From: Ostrinia nubilalis
Lineage: Eukaryota; Arthropoda; Insecta; Lepidoptera; Crambidae
NCBI RefSeq assembly: GCF_963855985.1
Contig: NC_087097.1
Coordinates: 4,125,001 to 4,189,000, forward strand
Direction of reading: 5' to 3'
DNA: 64,000 nt
Part shown: piece by piece, positions 10,916 through 21,360 of the stretch
Layout: every line of letters begins with the position of its first letter
Position numbering within the stretch: the first letter of the stretch is position 1
Made by a program: the position numbers and the translations under genes
The notes under the pieces: generated by a model
Database searches by the model: none
What the model was told of the DNA's origin: nothing
The model's input: only the letters and a program-made list of their open reading frames with translations

Positions 10916-11155
10916 GTGTGTATAAGAGTAGGTTTCGTTTGTTTTTATAGAAAGGATAGGATAAGGATAGGCTTTGGCTACTAAGCAGGGTACTCATCTA
11001 ACCGTACACGGCATGTAACGTATCAGATACTGTATCAAGTAAGTACAAAGGCACGAGCCGGCTGCGAGCTGCTGGAAGGTTGGCTACGTTACATGCTACG
11101 TTACATGCTACATGGCAAGTGAGTACCTTGCTCTAGGGTTTTAGTGTGTCATAAG

Positions 11156-11218
11156 GCCCACCCGCCGAAGTGGTGCTGGGACTGCACCCGGCACCCTCAC
11201 CGCCCGCGGCAACGTGTC
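11156..11218 (+). repeat. Tandem copy 4 of exon B (broken)
   Basis: Starts after the same cataag but has lost one base in the middle, so the frame is broken. It diverges at cgtgtctt before the donor. Not usable as a coding exon. Confidence 0.55.
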
Positions 11219-13214
11219 TTCTTTTTGTATGTTTAGTTCTAGTTGTCATAGATTTAGTTACGCTATATTAGAGATGCCAGCAAAATACAACGCAGAGCAG
11301 TTTCAAATATATTTGCCTTGTTTTGAATAGAGTCTTGTTCTGAATAGAGTTTGACACAAAAACAGTAATTCGTTGGCAATGTTTGCTTTGGAACCGAGTT
11401 AATTATACAGGGTGCCTTGCCAAGTTACATGCTTGGTAAGAAACCTAGCAAACTGAATTTAAAACGTTGGCAACTATCACAATTTTGTTCTTTCGTGTGT
11501 AAAATGTAGGTTATTTCTATATTTAAACCAATTTAGGTCCCTAAGGTTACTCAATAGATGCTTCATCAATCTAATGTTTACTGGTTCACAATAAATTGTC
11601 GCCAAATATCATGTGAGTATTTCAACTAAGGTAAGAAAAGTAAGCATATTCCTTCTTATTTATAAAGTCAATAAATCATGTTCAAGACATATTAAAATTA
11701 CCAATATCAAATTGAAGATACGAAGGTATCTATATCTCTCAAGGGCGTTCCTAAATAACCTCCTATTACATTACATAATATCGTGTTCATTATTAAAGCA
11801 GTGACATACCGAGTATCCAATTGAATAGTTTCAATATCGTATTGTTAAAATCGATATGAATAGGCGTCGTTTGGTATCGATCATATTCGACATCGTTACA
11901 CTCGTCTGGCCTCGATGTGTCCATGACATTTCAGCTGGAGAGCTGTAGCTAAGAAACTTGTAAGTTAACTTTATATTCATCATTTCAGCCATAGGACGTC
12001 CACTGCTGCACATAGGCGTCCCCCAATGCTTTCCATGTTGATCGATTGGTAGCGGCCTGCGTCCAGCGTTTCCCTGCTACCTTTACGATGTCGTCGTAAC
12101 TTTATATTACTGTTTTCTAACATCTATCAGATGGTTTCTACAAAAAATCTTGAATAGGATACCCTCTATTTTCGTATTTGGTTTCGTGATAATTATTATT
12201 TCCATTTCTCTACTGCTTAACTATAACTGTAGGGTAAAATTAACAACTTACCGTTCCATCGGATGGCGCCAAGTTCTCATATAATCTAGGAAAGTGGTCG
12301 TGTTAGTGTAATATAAAAATGTTCGTAAACGTAAGATCTAAAGAACAGTTTCCAGAAAAAGCTCACAAAAGTGTAAATAATAATATGTATTTTCATATCC
12401 CTGGCAAGATAAATGTTGTTTTACAACAAAAAGTAGAGCACTAGCCTTTTCTTTTTACCCCAGATCCTATTATATCTTTATATGTACTAAAATTCGTTCA
12501 AAGGTTTCGGTGTGACTAAAAATTATGCTTACAAAAGGGAGCATCTATCTCAAAGCATATATTATTAAAGACAAATGAAATGATACTTTCTAAAACAAAA
12601 CAAAAAAACATTCATGTTCCAATGTATGTATCAGTTAAAACTTCAAATGAGTTTTCTGGAAACACATACAACAGTCAAGTTTCAAAGAGCTGTAGTTCTG
12701 TCTTGATTGCGATACGACTGCGAACTTTGTCGCTTAATCTGCATGCCAAAGGTTGCAACAGACGTTGTAACTTTTTGATTTTCTACAAAATACTATATGA
12801 ATGGACCTTTAAAATGAAATTAGTATAATATTGACACTTTGTTTTTTACAATCAAAGACTCAAAGACGTACAGAAAATATAAAAAAAGATAAAAAATTGT
12901 TTATTAAGAAAAAGACGCCTAATTTCAGAAAGAGTTAAAGCATCATCATTCAATGAAGCAGAAAACGATAACTTTATTTAGGAACGACGATTTATTATAG
13001 TAGGTAACTTACTTACCTGATTCCCAATACTTTTCTAATATTATTGAAGCTACGTAGAGTGGGAAATATTAAAGGCACGCTTTTCTTTAGATATAAGATT
13101 ACCTTATCTTCATCTTGTCACATCCAGCTGCTTCTGAGAGCGACTTTTTGCTATCACTCCGGACGCACAGTAAGTTGTATAGATTTTTAATTTTATTTAT
13201 CTTTTTTCCATCAG
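11219..13214. other. Intron with little structure
   Basis: Intron between exon B and the membrane-segment exon. Apart from the LINE fragment at 11979-12098 it holds no feature I can support; short open frames here have low-complexity AT-rich translations. Confidence 0.5.
11979..12098 (-). pseudogene. Non-LTR retrotransposon 3' fragment
   Basis: Minus-strand 3' end of the same LINE subgroup as 2437-2500, recognised from tcagccataggacgtccact and the adjoining cctccccc-like and gatcgattggtagcg segments. It is 5' truncated. Confidence 0.6.
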
Positions 13215-13323
13215 ATGGCAGCGGCGTGGTGGTGAGGGCAGAGGAAGCCCTCATAGTGGCCTTCGTCCTCCTACTGTGGGTGGCGGCCATAGCCCTGTTC
13301 TTCAACCGCTGGGGCAAGATCAG
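13215..13323 (+). CDS. Host gene exon C, transmembrane segment
   Basis: A 109-nt exon between ttttttccatcag and gtgcgt. It completes the split Asp codon and encodes GSGVVVRAEE, the hydrophobic segment ALIVAFVLLLWVAAIALFF, and then the basic stop-transfer NRWGKIR. This is a single-pass membrane anchor; the position after a Pro-rich region and the Arg/Lys side downstream suggest a type I topology with a cytoplasmic C-terminus. The membrane segment reminds me of FNDC4/FNDC5-type proteins, but this is a recollection and not an assignment. The exon ends in phase 2. Confidence 0.82.
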
Positions 13324-14455
13324 GTGCGTCTATAAGCTGTACGTAGTCCCTTGATTTTCTTCATGCACCCTTTAGGTTACTTAGGGGCACCATCCACTTA
13401 CGTAAATGATCTTTTAGGTGATAAGACGAATGATACTTAGGTGCAAAAACAGTTGAATTAATCTTGAAATTCAGCACTGTACATCACTAGCACTACTGTT
13501 TAAAAAAAATACAATTGGTTTTTGTTTGAAGACCGTCAACGTTGATTTATTATTTTGATTATTATGAGATAAAGATTATGTATTCATAGAAACATAATAT
13601 TATGTGCTTCTTGCTCAGCATCTTCTGATGAAAGCTACCCATCTAATACTTAGCAATACAAATATTATTATCTTGAAGAAACAGTGTTGATTAAAAGGAA
13701 TTTGAAGTTGGAATATTCAGAAAGGCTTTACATTTTATCATTTAACCACATAAGTATTTAACATAGTTGTTTTAAGCTACTTTACACAAAATCTTATAGT
13801 CTGATGCCTATGCTTGTCGACTCTACTAAAACTGTCAAATCGACCGTAATAGATATTGAGATAATTATCGATTAAGTTCTGGACCCCAATCCCTGTACAA
13901 ACTTTCGTTCAGTAGGTACCCATATCATGCATACAAATACTATGATAATAGTATTTACCTAAATCATCCTCGCCACTTAATTGTATTCCCTCAGTGCCGT
14001 GGGTACCCAGGATTGCAGACCGCTAATTATTCAAGCCCCTACTGGTTTCATTAGGACGCCACGCTGTAACCAATTAGAATCAGTCTCCTGTTAAACCGGG
14101 TATTTTGAGAACATTATACGCCTTTCATCTAAATTGTGTGTGAAAAATTACGAAAACATATTCTAATGAAAAATTTTCCTTGAATAATATTATTCATACA
14201 ACCTGAAAACTTTCACTATGAAGAGACTAGCTTCAAAAATTGCATAAATAATTAACAAGTATGTAGATCTTTCAATACTGGAAAAACAGTAATCAGATAT
14301 TTAGTTGCTTGGTTATGTATAGAAATAAAGTAATAAACTTTACATTTTAAGTGCGCTTTTGCTGTAAACCAGTGAGTTGCATTAGGTACTAGAGGTAGAA
14401 AAAAGTAAAAATTAGAATGTTAGGAATTTAGATAATGAAATAATGAACTTCCCAG
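13324..14455. other. Intron, nothing recognised
   Basis: AT-rich intron between exons C and D. No repeats or coding frames of note. Confidence 0.5.
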
Positions 14456-14543
14456 GATGCTAGAGCCGTACCAGCCGAAGTTCCAGCAGCAGCATCGACA
14501 AAGTTGCGCGCTTGCAGAAAGCTCGGTCGTGGTCCCTCCCCAT
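14456..14543 (+). CDS. Host gene exon D, juxtamembrane cytoplasmic
   Basis: An 88-nt exon with acceptor cttcccag and donor gtaagt. It completes the Arg codon begun in exon C, then encodes MLEPYQPKFQQQHRQSCALA and ESSVVVPPH. It follows the membrane segment directly, so it is cytoplasmic. It ends in phase 0. Confidence 0.82.
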
Positions 14544-14883
14544 GTAAGTTAAAAAAGCAGTACCATTCGTTGATATCATCAAACTAAGTTTAAAAGTACC
14601 TGTCTCATGTTTAAGAAAGCTTAATTTACTCCACTATCTTTAGGTACATGTCTCACTGTGAGACATGGACACTGTGCTGTGTGTCCACTATCTATATTAC
14701 AGTGTAACATTACAAATTGTCTTTTAACCTAGTGGTGTGTCTTTAAATCTACTCCTGTTACAGAAAAGTAAAAATTTAATGTACGTTTTTTCATTAAAAA
14801 TTACTGCTTATTTCATGTGGGCACCTTAATATTTTCGACACTTTTATCTTTTTGATCATATTAATCTGTGCTCTGTTATGCAG

Positions 14884-14985
14884 CACCGACCGTCACTAGC
14901 GCGAGGCTGCGTGTCATACGACTGCGGCGTGGCCTTTCCCTCCTACCAGCCGTGTGGGTACCTCTCCGCTCATCGACCTAGACAG
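14884..14985 (+). CDS. Host gene exon E, cytoplasmic tail
   Basis: A 102-nt phase 0-0 exon (acceptor ttatgcag, donor gtaaat) encoding HRPSLARGCVSYDCGVAFPS, YQPCGYLSAHRPRQ. It contains four Cys and a basic C-terminal end, with no recognised domain. It is in frame with exons D and F. Confidence 0.82.
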
Positions 14986-15369
14986 GTAAATTTTGGGCTA
15001 TTCTGTGTAATATTTCTTATATTCATGACTGGGGTGATTATATCTTGAGAACAGTATTCCTACCGTTCAAACTAGCATTTTCCAGCTCCTCATTGATACT
15101 CATCTTTTTCTAAAATGTAAAAAAAACTTCAGTTTTACATTATTTTAAAGATTTACTAACAACATATCATTTTACATTCACTGTTATATGAATTGAGAGC
15201 TGAAATCTGAAAGATATGCCTTTACAGGTAAATACAGCATTCAATGAAAGAAAGCTTGTAATTAAGAAGCTATAAGAAATGATAACCAAAAAATATTTTA
15301 TTAAAATACTGCGCCATAAATCTAAAAAGTAATGTAGGTTCTCGTTACAAACCATGTCGTCTTTTCCAG

Positions 15370-15684
15370 AACTCCGTCTTCGTAGGCAGCATGGCGCTCA
15401 TCCCAGAAAGCCCCCCACGGCGCTCGCGCTCCGCCGCCGACTTACCAGCCCTAGTGCCCCCCCTAGACGTGACCCACTCCGTGACCCCCCGGTCTTCTCG
15501 CGCCGCCAGCCTGCACAGCGCAGTAGACCTTCGCGTCTGTGTACCCTCGCCCCGGACTTCCAGAGCTGCCAGTCTACATTCACAGGTGGATATGCCCGGG
15601 GCGGTCCAGGTCCATGTCAGAGGGTCGGGCAGCAACTTGAATAGACCGAGAAGTCCGAGGAGACTTACTATCACTAATGTTTAG
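15370..15684 (+). CDS. Host gene terminal exon F
   Basis: Terminal exon after acceptor tcttttccag, phase 0, 104 codons plus TAG at 15682-15684. The tail is Ser/Arg/Pro-rich and holds two copies of SRAASLHS.VD spaced 21 residues apart, each with an RxxS phosphorylation-type context. The protein ends ITNV; T at -2 and V at 0 fit a class I PDZ ligand. Joining exons A-F gives one frame of 264 codons plus stop, which strongly supports the model. No AATAAA occurs in the first 250 nt downstream; the nearest good one I see is at 17526, so the 3' UTR may run through the duplicated copies. Confidence 0.85.
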   Translation, partial: NSVFVGSMALIPESPPRRSRSAADLPALVPPLDVTHSVTPRSSRAASLHSAVDLRVCVPSPRTSRAASLHSQVDMPGAVQVHVRGSGSNLNRPRSPRRLTITNV

Positions 15685-15926
15685 TTTGGGCTACTTGAAC
15701 TATCTTTGAGTAAAATCCGTGATATTCATGAAATTATGGCTAAAAGTCTTCTTTATGTGTGAGTTGAAATATGGCGGCAACGACCATGCTACTGCATCTA
15801 GAGTGATTTGTTAATTGATGCAACTAGCAATGTCTTTGAGATTAAGGCTAGGCACGTACCATAACTGCCGGTTTCTGGGTAGTTCTCACTGAGGCGGTAG
15901 CTGTGCAGTTACGGTTTGAAGGACCC

Positions 15927-16150
15927 CCCTAGATGTGTCCCACCCCGTGACCCCCCGGTCTTCTCGCGCCGCCAGCCTGCATAGCGCAGTAGACCTTCGC
16001 GTCTGCGTACCTTCACCCCGGACTTCCAGAGCTGCCAGTTTACATTCACAGGTGGATATGCCAGGGGCAGTCCAGGTCCATGTCAGAGGGTCGGGGAGCA
16101 ACTTGAATAGACCGAGAAGTCCGAGGAGACTCACTATCACTAATGTTTAG
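15927..16150 (+). repeat. Tandem copy 2 of terminal-exon coding part
   Basis: 224-nt copy of 15461-15684, same length, with the frame open from the second codon through the TAG stop. By eye it has 12 differences from copy 1, of which 10 are synonymous. Just upstream the C-run is one base too short to keep this frame open, so a TGA falls at 15917 and no phase-0 acceptor reaches it. The unit also includes about 240 bp of 3' flank. Confidence 0.85.
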
Positions 16151-16370
16151 TTTGAGCTACTTGAACTGTCTTAGAAAATCTGTAAAATCCGTGGTATTCA
16201 TGAAATTACGGCTAAAAGTCTTCTTTATGTGTGAGTTGGAATATGGTGGCAACGACCATGCTACTTTATTTAAGAGTAATTTGTTAATTTGCAATGCAAA
16301 GTTTGCGATAACTGCGCTTACTGGGTAATTCTCACTGAGGCGATAACTGTGCGGTTACGGTTTGAGGGCC

Positions 16371-16594
16371 CCCTAGACGTGTCCCACTCCGTGACCCCCC
16401 GGTCTTCTCGCGCCGCCAGCCTGCACAGCGCAGTAGACCTTCGCGTCTGCGTACCCTCGCCCCGGACTTCCAGAGCTGCCAGTCTACATTCACAGGTGGA
16501 TATGCCAGGGGCAGTCCAGGTCCATGTCAGAGGGTCGGGCAGCAACTTGAATAGACCGAGAAGTCCGAGGAGACTCACTATCACTAATGTTTAG
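16371..16594 (+). repeat. Tandem copy 3 of terminal-exon coding part
   Basis: 224-nt copy with five differences from copy 1, four synonymous. Its frame is open upstream to at least 16289. An AG at 16338-16339, in the context ttctcactgag, would give a phase-0 acceptor that joins exon E in frame and retains the same C-terminus. The 3' flank up to about 16830 is a further diverged copy of the inter-unit sequence. Confidence 0.8.
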
Positions 16595-16830
16595 TTTGGG
16601 ATGCTTGAACTATCTAAAAGTTTGGAAAATCCGTGGAACTCATGAAATTATGGCTAAAAACCTTCGGGTAAAGTGTGGGTTTGGAATATGACGGCAACAA
16701 TGTTACTGCATCCAAAAGTGATGCAACTAGAAATGTTTTTGCGATCAAGGTATTGCAAGTGCGATGATTGCAACTTTCTGGGTGGTTCTCATAGGCGATG
16801 CACTGAGGCGGTAACCGTGCGGCTAAGTTT

Positions 16831-19340
16831 TGATGTAAAATGTCCGAGAACTGACCAGCAACCGCGCAATTATCGCTGTCTGAACCACACTTACTTACGT
16901 TGGTCGTCTGTCGTCAGTTTCCAAATTCATACTTGCGCCATAATTTAAAAAAAAAAATTATGTACCTACTACATACAGAAGACTTTCTCGATAAATAATT
17001 TAAATTCATGAGGATGAATTTAAAACCACACAAAATCACAAAAAAGCTCACCGTCTATAACTTAGTTAAACTGTTACTGAAGCAAAATGCAATTTTACTT
17101 TTAAAGTTTGGTGTTAGAACTAGAAACCACTAAGTTAGTTAATTGTTTTATCAAATTAATATTTAATTGCTTCATGTCTAAATGGTTTAAGTTATTTCTT
17201 AAAGATATTTAAGAGCTCTCTCTCGTAATTAATAGGAATAATATTTTAGTTTTTATATTTAGTTCATTAAATAAGTGTACAGCAAACTATTCGATTAAGT
17301 CTCACCATCGATATTATGTATTTTTCTTAATGCATGTATTTATGTATAACTAAATTGTATAGAACTAGGATAAACTCTATCTACCTTTCAATTTCCTGTA
17401 GAAAAACTTAGCGTCTTCTCTCTCTATCTTTGTCATATCTGTATAATGTAACTACAGTCACGAGCAATGAGAATTGATACTCAAGACTTGAATTGAAAAA
17501 CGCACACTGTTACTAGCTCGCTAGCAATAAATAAGTTTCAAAAAATCGACGATGTCACAACTCTCCTTTGTTAACTTTAACAGACAAGTTTAATTCATAC
17601 GTCATAAATTTGTATCTTATGTAACATGTTACTCATAATATGGCCAAAAATATTTTACTATAATCGAAGATTAACTCGACGAGGACTATTTGTAATCTGT
17701 ATGGGCCAAATGTACGATTTGCGTTATAAAAGTAAGTAAAGAGAGTTGGGCTAATATTTGCGTCATAAAAAGTAAAAAAAAATGGTGATAAGGTCAAAGT
17801 CTCATTGCTCTTGAATGTACAAAATTATATATCAAATTAGTTTTCTATAGAGCGTCGGACGCTATTAGTCGTGTGGTGCTAATCTAAGGAACATTCTACT
17901 GTTAGTAACTAATATCTTATGGTAAACAAAGGTTCTGTAGACAACATGCCTTATGTTGTATGAAGCTCAAAACTTTTTTTTTTCTTTGGGTAAAATATTG
18001 TGGATAACTAGCTTTTTAACACTTGTCTAAACTACGCTGAAAGTCAATGAGTTACTCCTTTTTGATTACACAATCAAAGAAAAAAGGTCAGAATTTATTT
18101 TAGTGAATTGTTCGACAAAACTGCCACATTACTACCATATCAAAAGCAAGCGTTTACTAAATCTGAAATTCCGAGTATTTACAGTAATAATTTGGACCTT
18201 ACGTCATATGAAACAGGGAAATAAATCTGTACGCGATTTGCAGCTGCAAAGCTAGTTAAATTTTCTGTGGTTTGAGAATTGAAAATACAACTGCATTTCA
18301 CTAATCCTTTTTTGACCAACACATCGAAATAGATTCACTGAAATATGAAATCGAAATAATAAATACAGAACAAGTATGTACCTAACTAAAATTTTACCAA
18401 AATGTTTATTGTAGATTACAAAGGTTTTAAGCTGGAAATATTCCTTGATCCTACTTAACATTTACTTTGGCCCTGTCGAATTCGTCCTGTATTTTATTCT
18501 AAGACTTCGTAGGTAAACTCAGATTCTTAGTGGTGAAATACTGTGCAAAATAATTTTAATAACACTAAAAACATTCTTATGTTATGGCTAATGTGCAGTG
18601 CCCTAAGCTACACAACAATAGCTTGAGAAATCAATCGTCACTTATGCAAAATGGTACCTTGATAAGTATTTTATGTTTTTCAAATTCTATTCCACCATTG
18701 GTCTGAAAAATTATTTAGTCTCATCGAATTAAGCACGTACAAATAATTACGTATTCTAATGGAGATACTAAGAAACGTCTTTTCAGTCAGATATTGGGTG
18801 AAACTTACTTAATGAGATAGAATTGAGTTGTCCCTTGTTATGTTAATTTAATTAAGTTATTCTTTGTCGTGTTAATTTAATTTTAAGTTATTGTCTTGTT
18901 AAGTCGTGTCTTAAAGAATCCCCAAAATCAAATTAGAAAAAAAAAATGTAAATGAACTGGCTACAACTTATTGCTTAATACACATACTTTGTAATAGAAT
19001 GTTGTAAATATGAAATACCTAGGTGCCTAGAGTCCAGAAAGATGTTTTTAACAATTTTATTATCAGTCAATTACACTACTTGTTGAGAACAAAACGCGTC
19101 GTTGAATGAACTGCTTTTTTCAGTAGGAATAAGGCACTTTTTTCAGGATTATCGTTTTCATTGTAAGAAGTCGATTCAACTTCCAAAATACATTTGATAT
19201 TCTAATCTCTATTCCGTCCGGAAATGGGAAATGCCTTTGAGACCTTTTAAGCAGATGTACTTGCCAGATCTTCTATCTTCCAAAATAAATATTAACATCC
19301 TGCATTATTCTTTAATGGAAAAAGATGCTGATAAAGGTTA
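16831..19340. other. 3' flank and intergenic AT-rich DNA
   Basis: Possible distal 3' UTR of the host gene; AATAAA at 17526-17531 is a candidate poly(A) signal. Otherwise no gene, repeat or RNA that I can support. Confidence 0.4.
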
Positions 19341-19455
19341 ATGCCCGTTTTCACCATCAATCCCTAATTTTTAAGTGACCCCTATGGTAACACACAGGAA
19401 TTTTGTTTTCATAGGGGTCACTTAAAAAATAGGGATTGATGGTGAAAACGGGCAT
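19341..19455. mobile_element. Palindromic MITE (atgcccgttttcacc family), copy 1
   Basis: Almost perfect foldback: atgcccgttttcaccatcaa through ttaagtgacccctatg is repeated in inverted form, with a loop of about 20 bases. A second copy lies at 36290-36417. Non-coding. Confidence 0.75.
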
Positions 19456-20435
19456 AAGTTTCCTCGGCCACTTCTTCTTAGCACCAACCCATATGTTGTC
19501 CCGAAGTGGTGGTAGGGCAAGCTATATTTGAGACGTGTATAAAAGTGCCCTGAAAAGGGCGTACATACTAATAAATATTTTAATTTTGTTATTTTCAACC
19601 AGTTAATTAATGAATTAAATAAGATATCAATTGAGTTGTATGGTATAAAATAAAGACATTTCAATCACGATCAAGTGTGTTTACACTAGATTCACCACAA
19701 TAATTCGAGAAAGAAATTGACAGTCCGATGTTGTCTTACCTATATTATTTTTACTAGACAATGTAAATAAAGTTGTCACTATGGTAATATTAATTTGAAA
19801 CATTTTTAAACCCTCTGATTATGTCTTTTTCCGAACTCAAAAACTAAATGTAAATTATCATCTAACAAAAAATGTTACAAATTAAAAATAACATAATTTA
19901 AGTTAGTCAACTAATTATTTCCCTTTTTGTGCTACAAAATCTATTAGGTAAATCTACAGTAGATAATATAAATATTTAAGGTTTATAATAATACAATTAG
20001 AGAATAATTAAAACTATTTTGTAACTCAAATTATTTAATGTACCTAATCTATGCGATTGAAAATCAGAAGAGTTTTATTAAAATCTAAAACTACGCCCAT
20101 TGGTTTTACTTTTTTAACTGGAACCTATTTTCCTTTTGTTTTAACATTTAAGCTTCTCTGAACCTTATTAGTAAGTAAAACAGGGTCATAAGGAAGTAGA
20201 ACAATAATTAATTAATAGTTAGATCGTGTAGTAAAATCAACGTTTATTAATGTTACGTATTATTTTATCGTATCGATTGACTGCAATACACATACATAAA
20301 CTAAAAATTGTATTTCCATTATGCCATAAACATTCATGCTTGGTGATATCCCAGTTCATAAAATATTAGGTATTTTGTACCAATGTTACACAATATGCTA
20401 CGAGTCTACATCTTCATACTTTTATCTATGCTACG
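19456..20435. other. No gene seen
   Basis: AT-rich sequence without recognised features. Confidence 0.4.
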
Positions 20436-20535
20436 TCGTAGCAACTTCGTAGCGATTGTCGTAGCCCGTTGTAGTCCCGTCGTAGCCCGTTGTAGTCCCA
20501 TTGTAGCCCGTTGTAGTCCCGTCGTAGTTCCTCTC
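20436..20535. repeat. Minisatellite, ~20-bp unit
   Basis: Alternating gtagcccgtt and gtagtcccgtc half-units repeated about five times, with degenerate ends. Confidence 0.7.
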
Positions 20536-21081
20536 GTGTATTCGTAGCCAAATGTTTATTATATTATAAACAAGAATTCGACTTCTTTTATGACATTTTA
20601 TGAAAATATATCGTTTTTCTTCTGTCCTGTAAAGTTACGAAAATGCAGTTTCGCTGTGTTGAAGTTTAAGGAACGACTGGCTACGAAAATGTAAGCCTTT
20701 AAAAACCGTTGTGACTAAACGCAAACCGCGAAAGCCAAGAAAAAAAAAAGCCTTTAAAATATAGTCCTCCGAAAGAAATTGCCCATATCGAAGAATCAGT
20801 CTTTAGCGATTTTTCCTTTGCCACATAACAAACTGCAGTGCCACATCTATTTAGTACTATAGTCTGTGGTTCTCTGGAGTGGACAGGGTCAAGGCCTCCC
20901 TACAATAGGCCGAAGCGCCTCTCAAATACGGCAACTAATGGATCTGTATCGTTTCAGCAGTTTTAGAAAGAAAATAGTTGTTGTTTTAATCTCGGTTTTC
21001 TTGATTTATAAAATATCGTTGTGTTTATGCACTAAAGACTTGCAGTTTGTAGTTGATATTTATTTATTGATTACGGGGTTT
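20536..21081. other. No gene seen
   Basis: A stretch at 20866-20900 (gtctgtggttctctggagtgg) resembles degraded repeat DNA. The open frame over it has no identifiable features. Confidence 0.35.
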
Positions 21082-21360
21082 GTCGTCCGTTTGGTGTAGT
21101 GCAGTGGTTCGGAACGGACTACTATTCCGAGAGATCCCGGGTTCGATTCCCGGCCGGGCAGAAATTGAAATTATGAATTTTAATTTCTGTGACGGGTCTG
21201 GGTGTTACTATGTATAATATGTATGTATTTACAAAAAAAAAGTATTTAAGTATGTTTATATCCGTTGTCTCTTGTCTAGTACCCATAGTACAAGCTTTGC
21301 TTAGTTTGGGACTAGAAGCGTAGTGTAAAATGTCCAGGGATATCAGGGATATTATACGGG
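21082..21360 (+). mobile_element. tRNA-derived SINE
   Basis: The 5' part has an A-box-like tggtgtagtgcagtgg and a B box gggttcgattccc (about 21140-21152), as in RNA polymerase III-transcribed SINEs. The 3' body has the lepidopteran SINE words gacgggtctgggtgttacta and tagtacccatagtacaag. The tRNA half does not fold into a proper functional tRNA with its extra bases, so this is not called as a tRNA gene. Confidence 0.75.

Noticed and set aside
15909..15926. Copy 2 as an alternative last exon through the AG at 15907-15908
   Set aside because: The poly-C run is one base short, so the frame from this AG hits a stop before joining the copy 2 coding frame.
21082..21165. Possible tRNA gene
   Set aside because: A and B boxes are present but the body continues into a known SINE 3' region, and the cloverleaf has extra bases.
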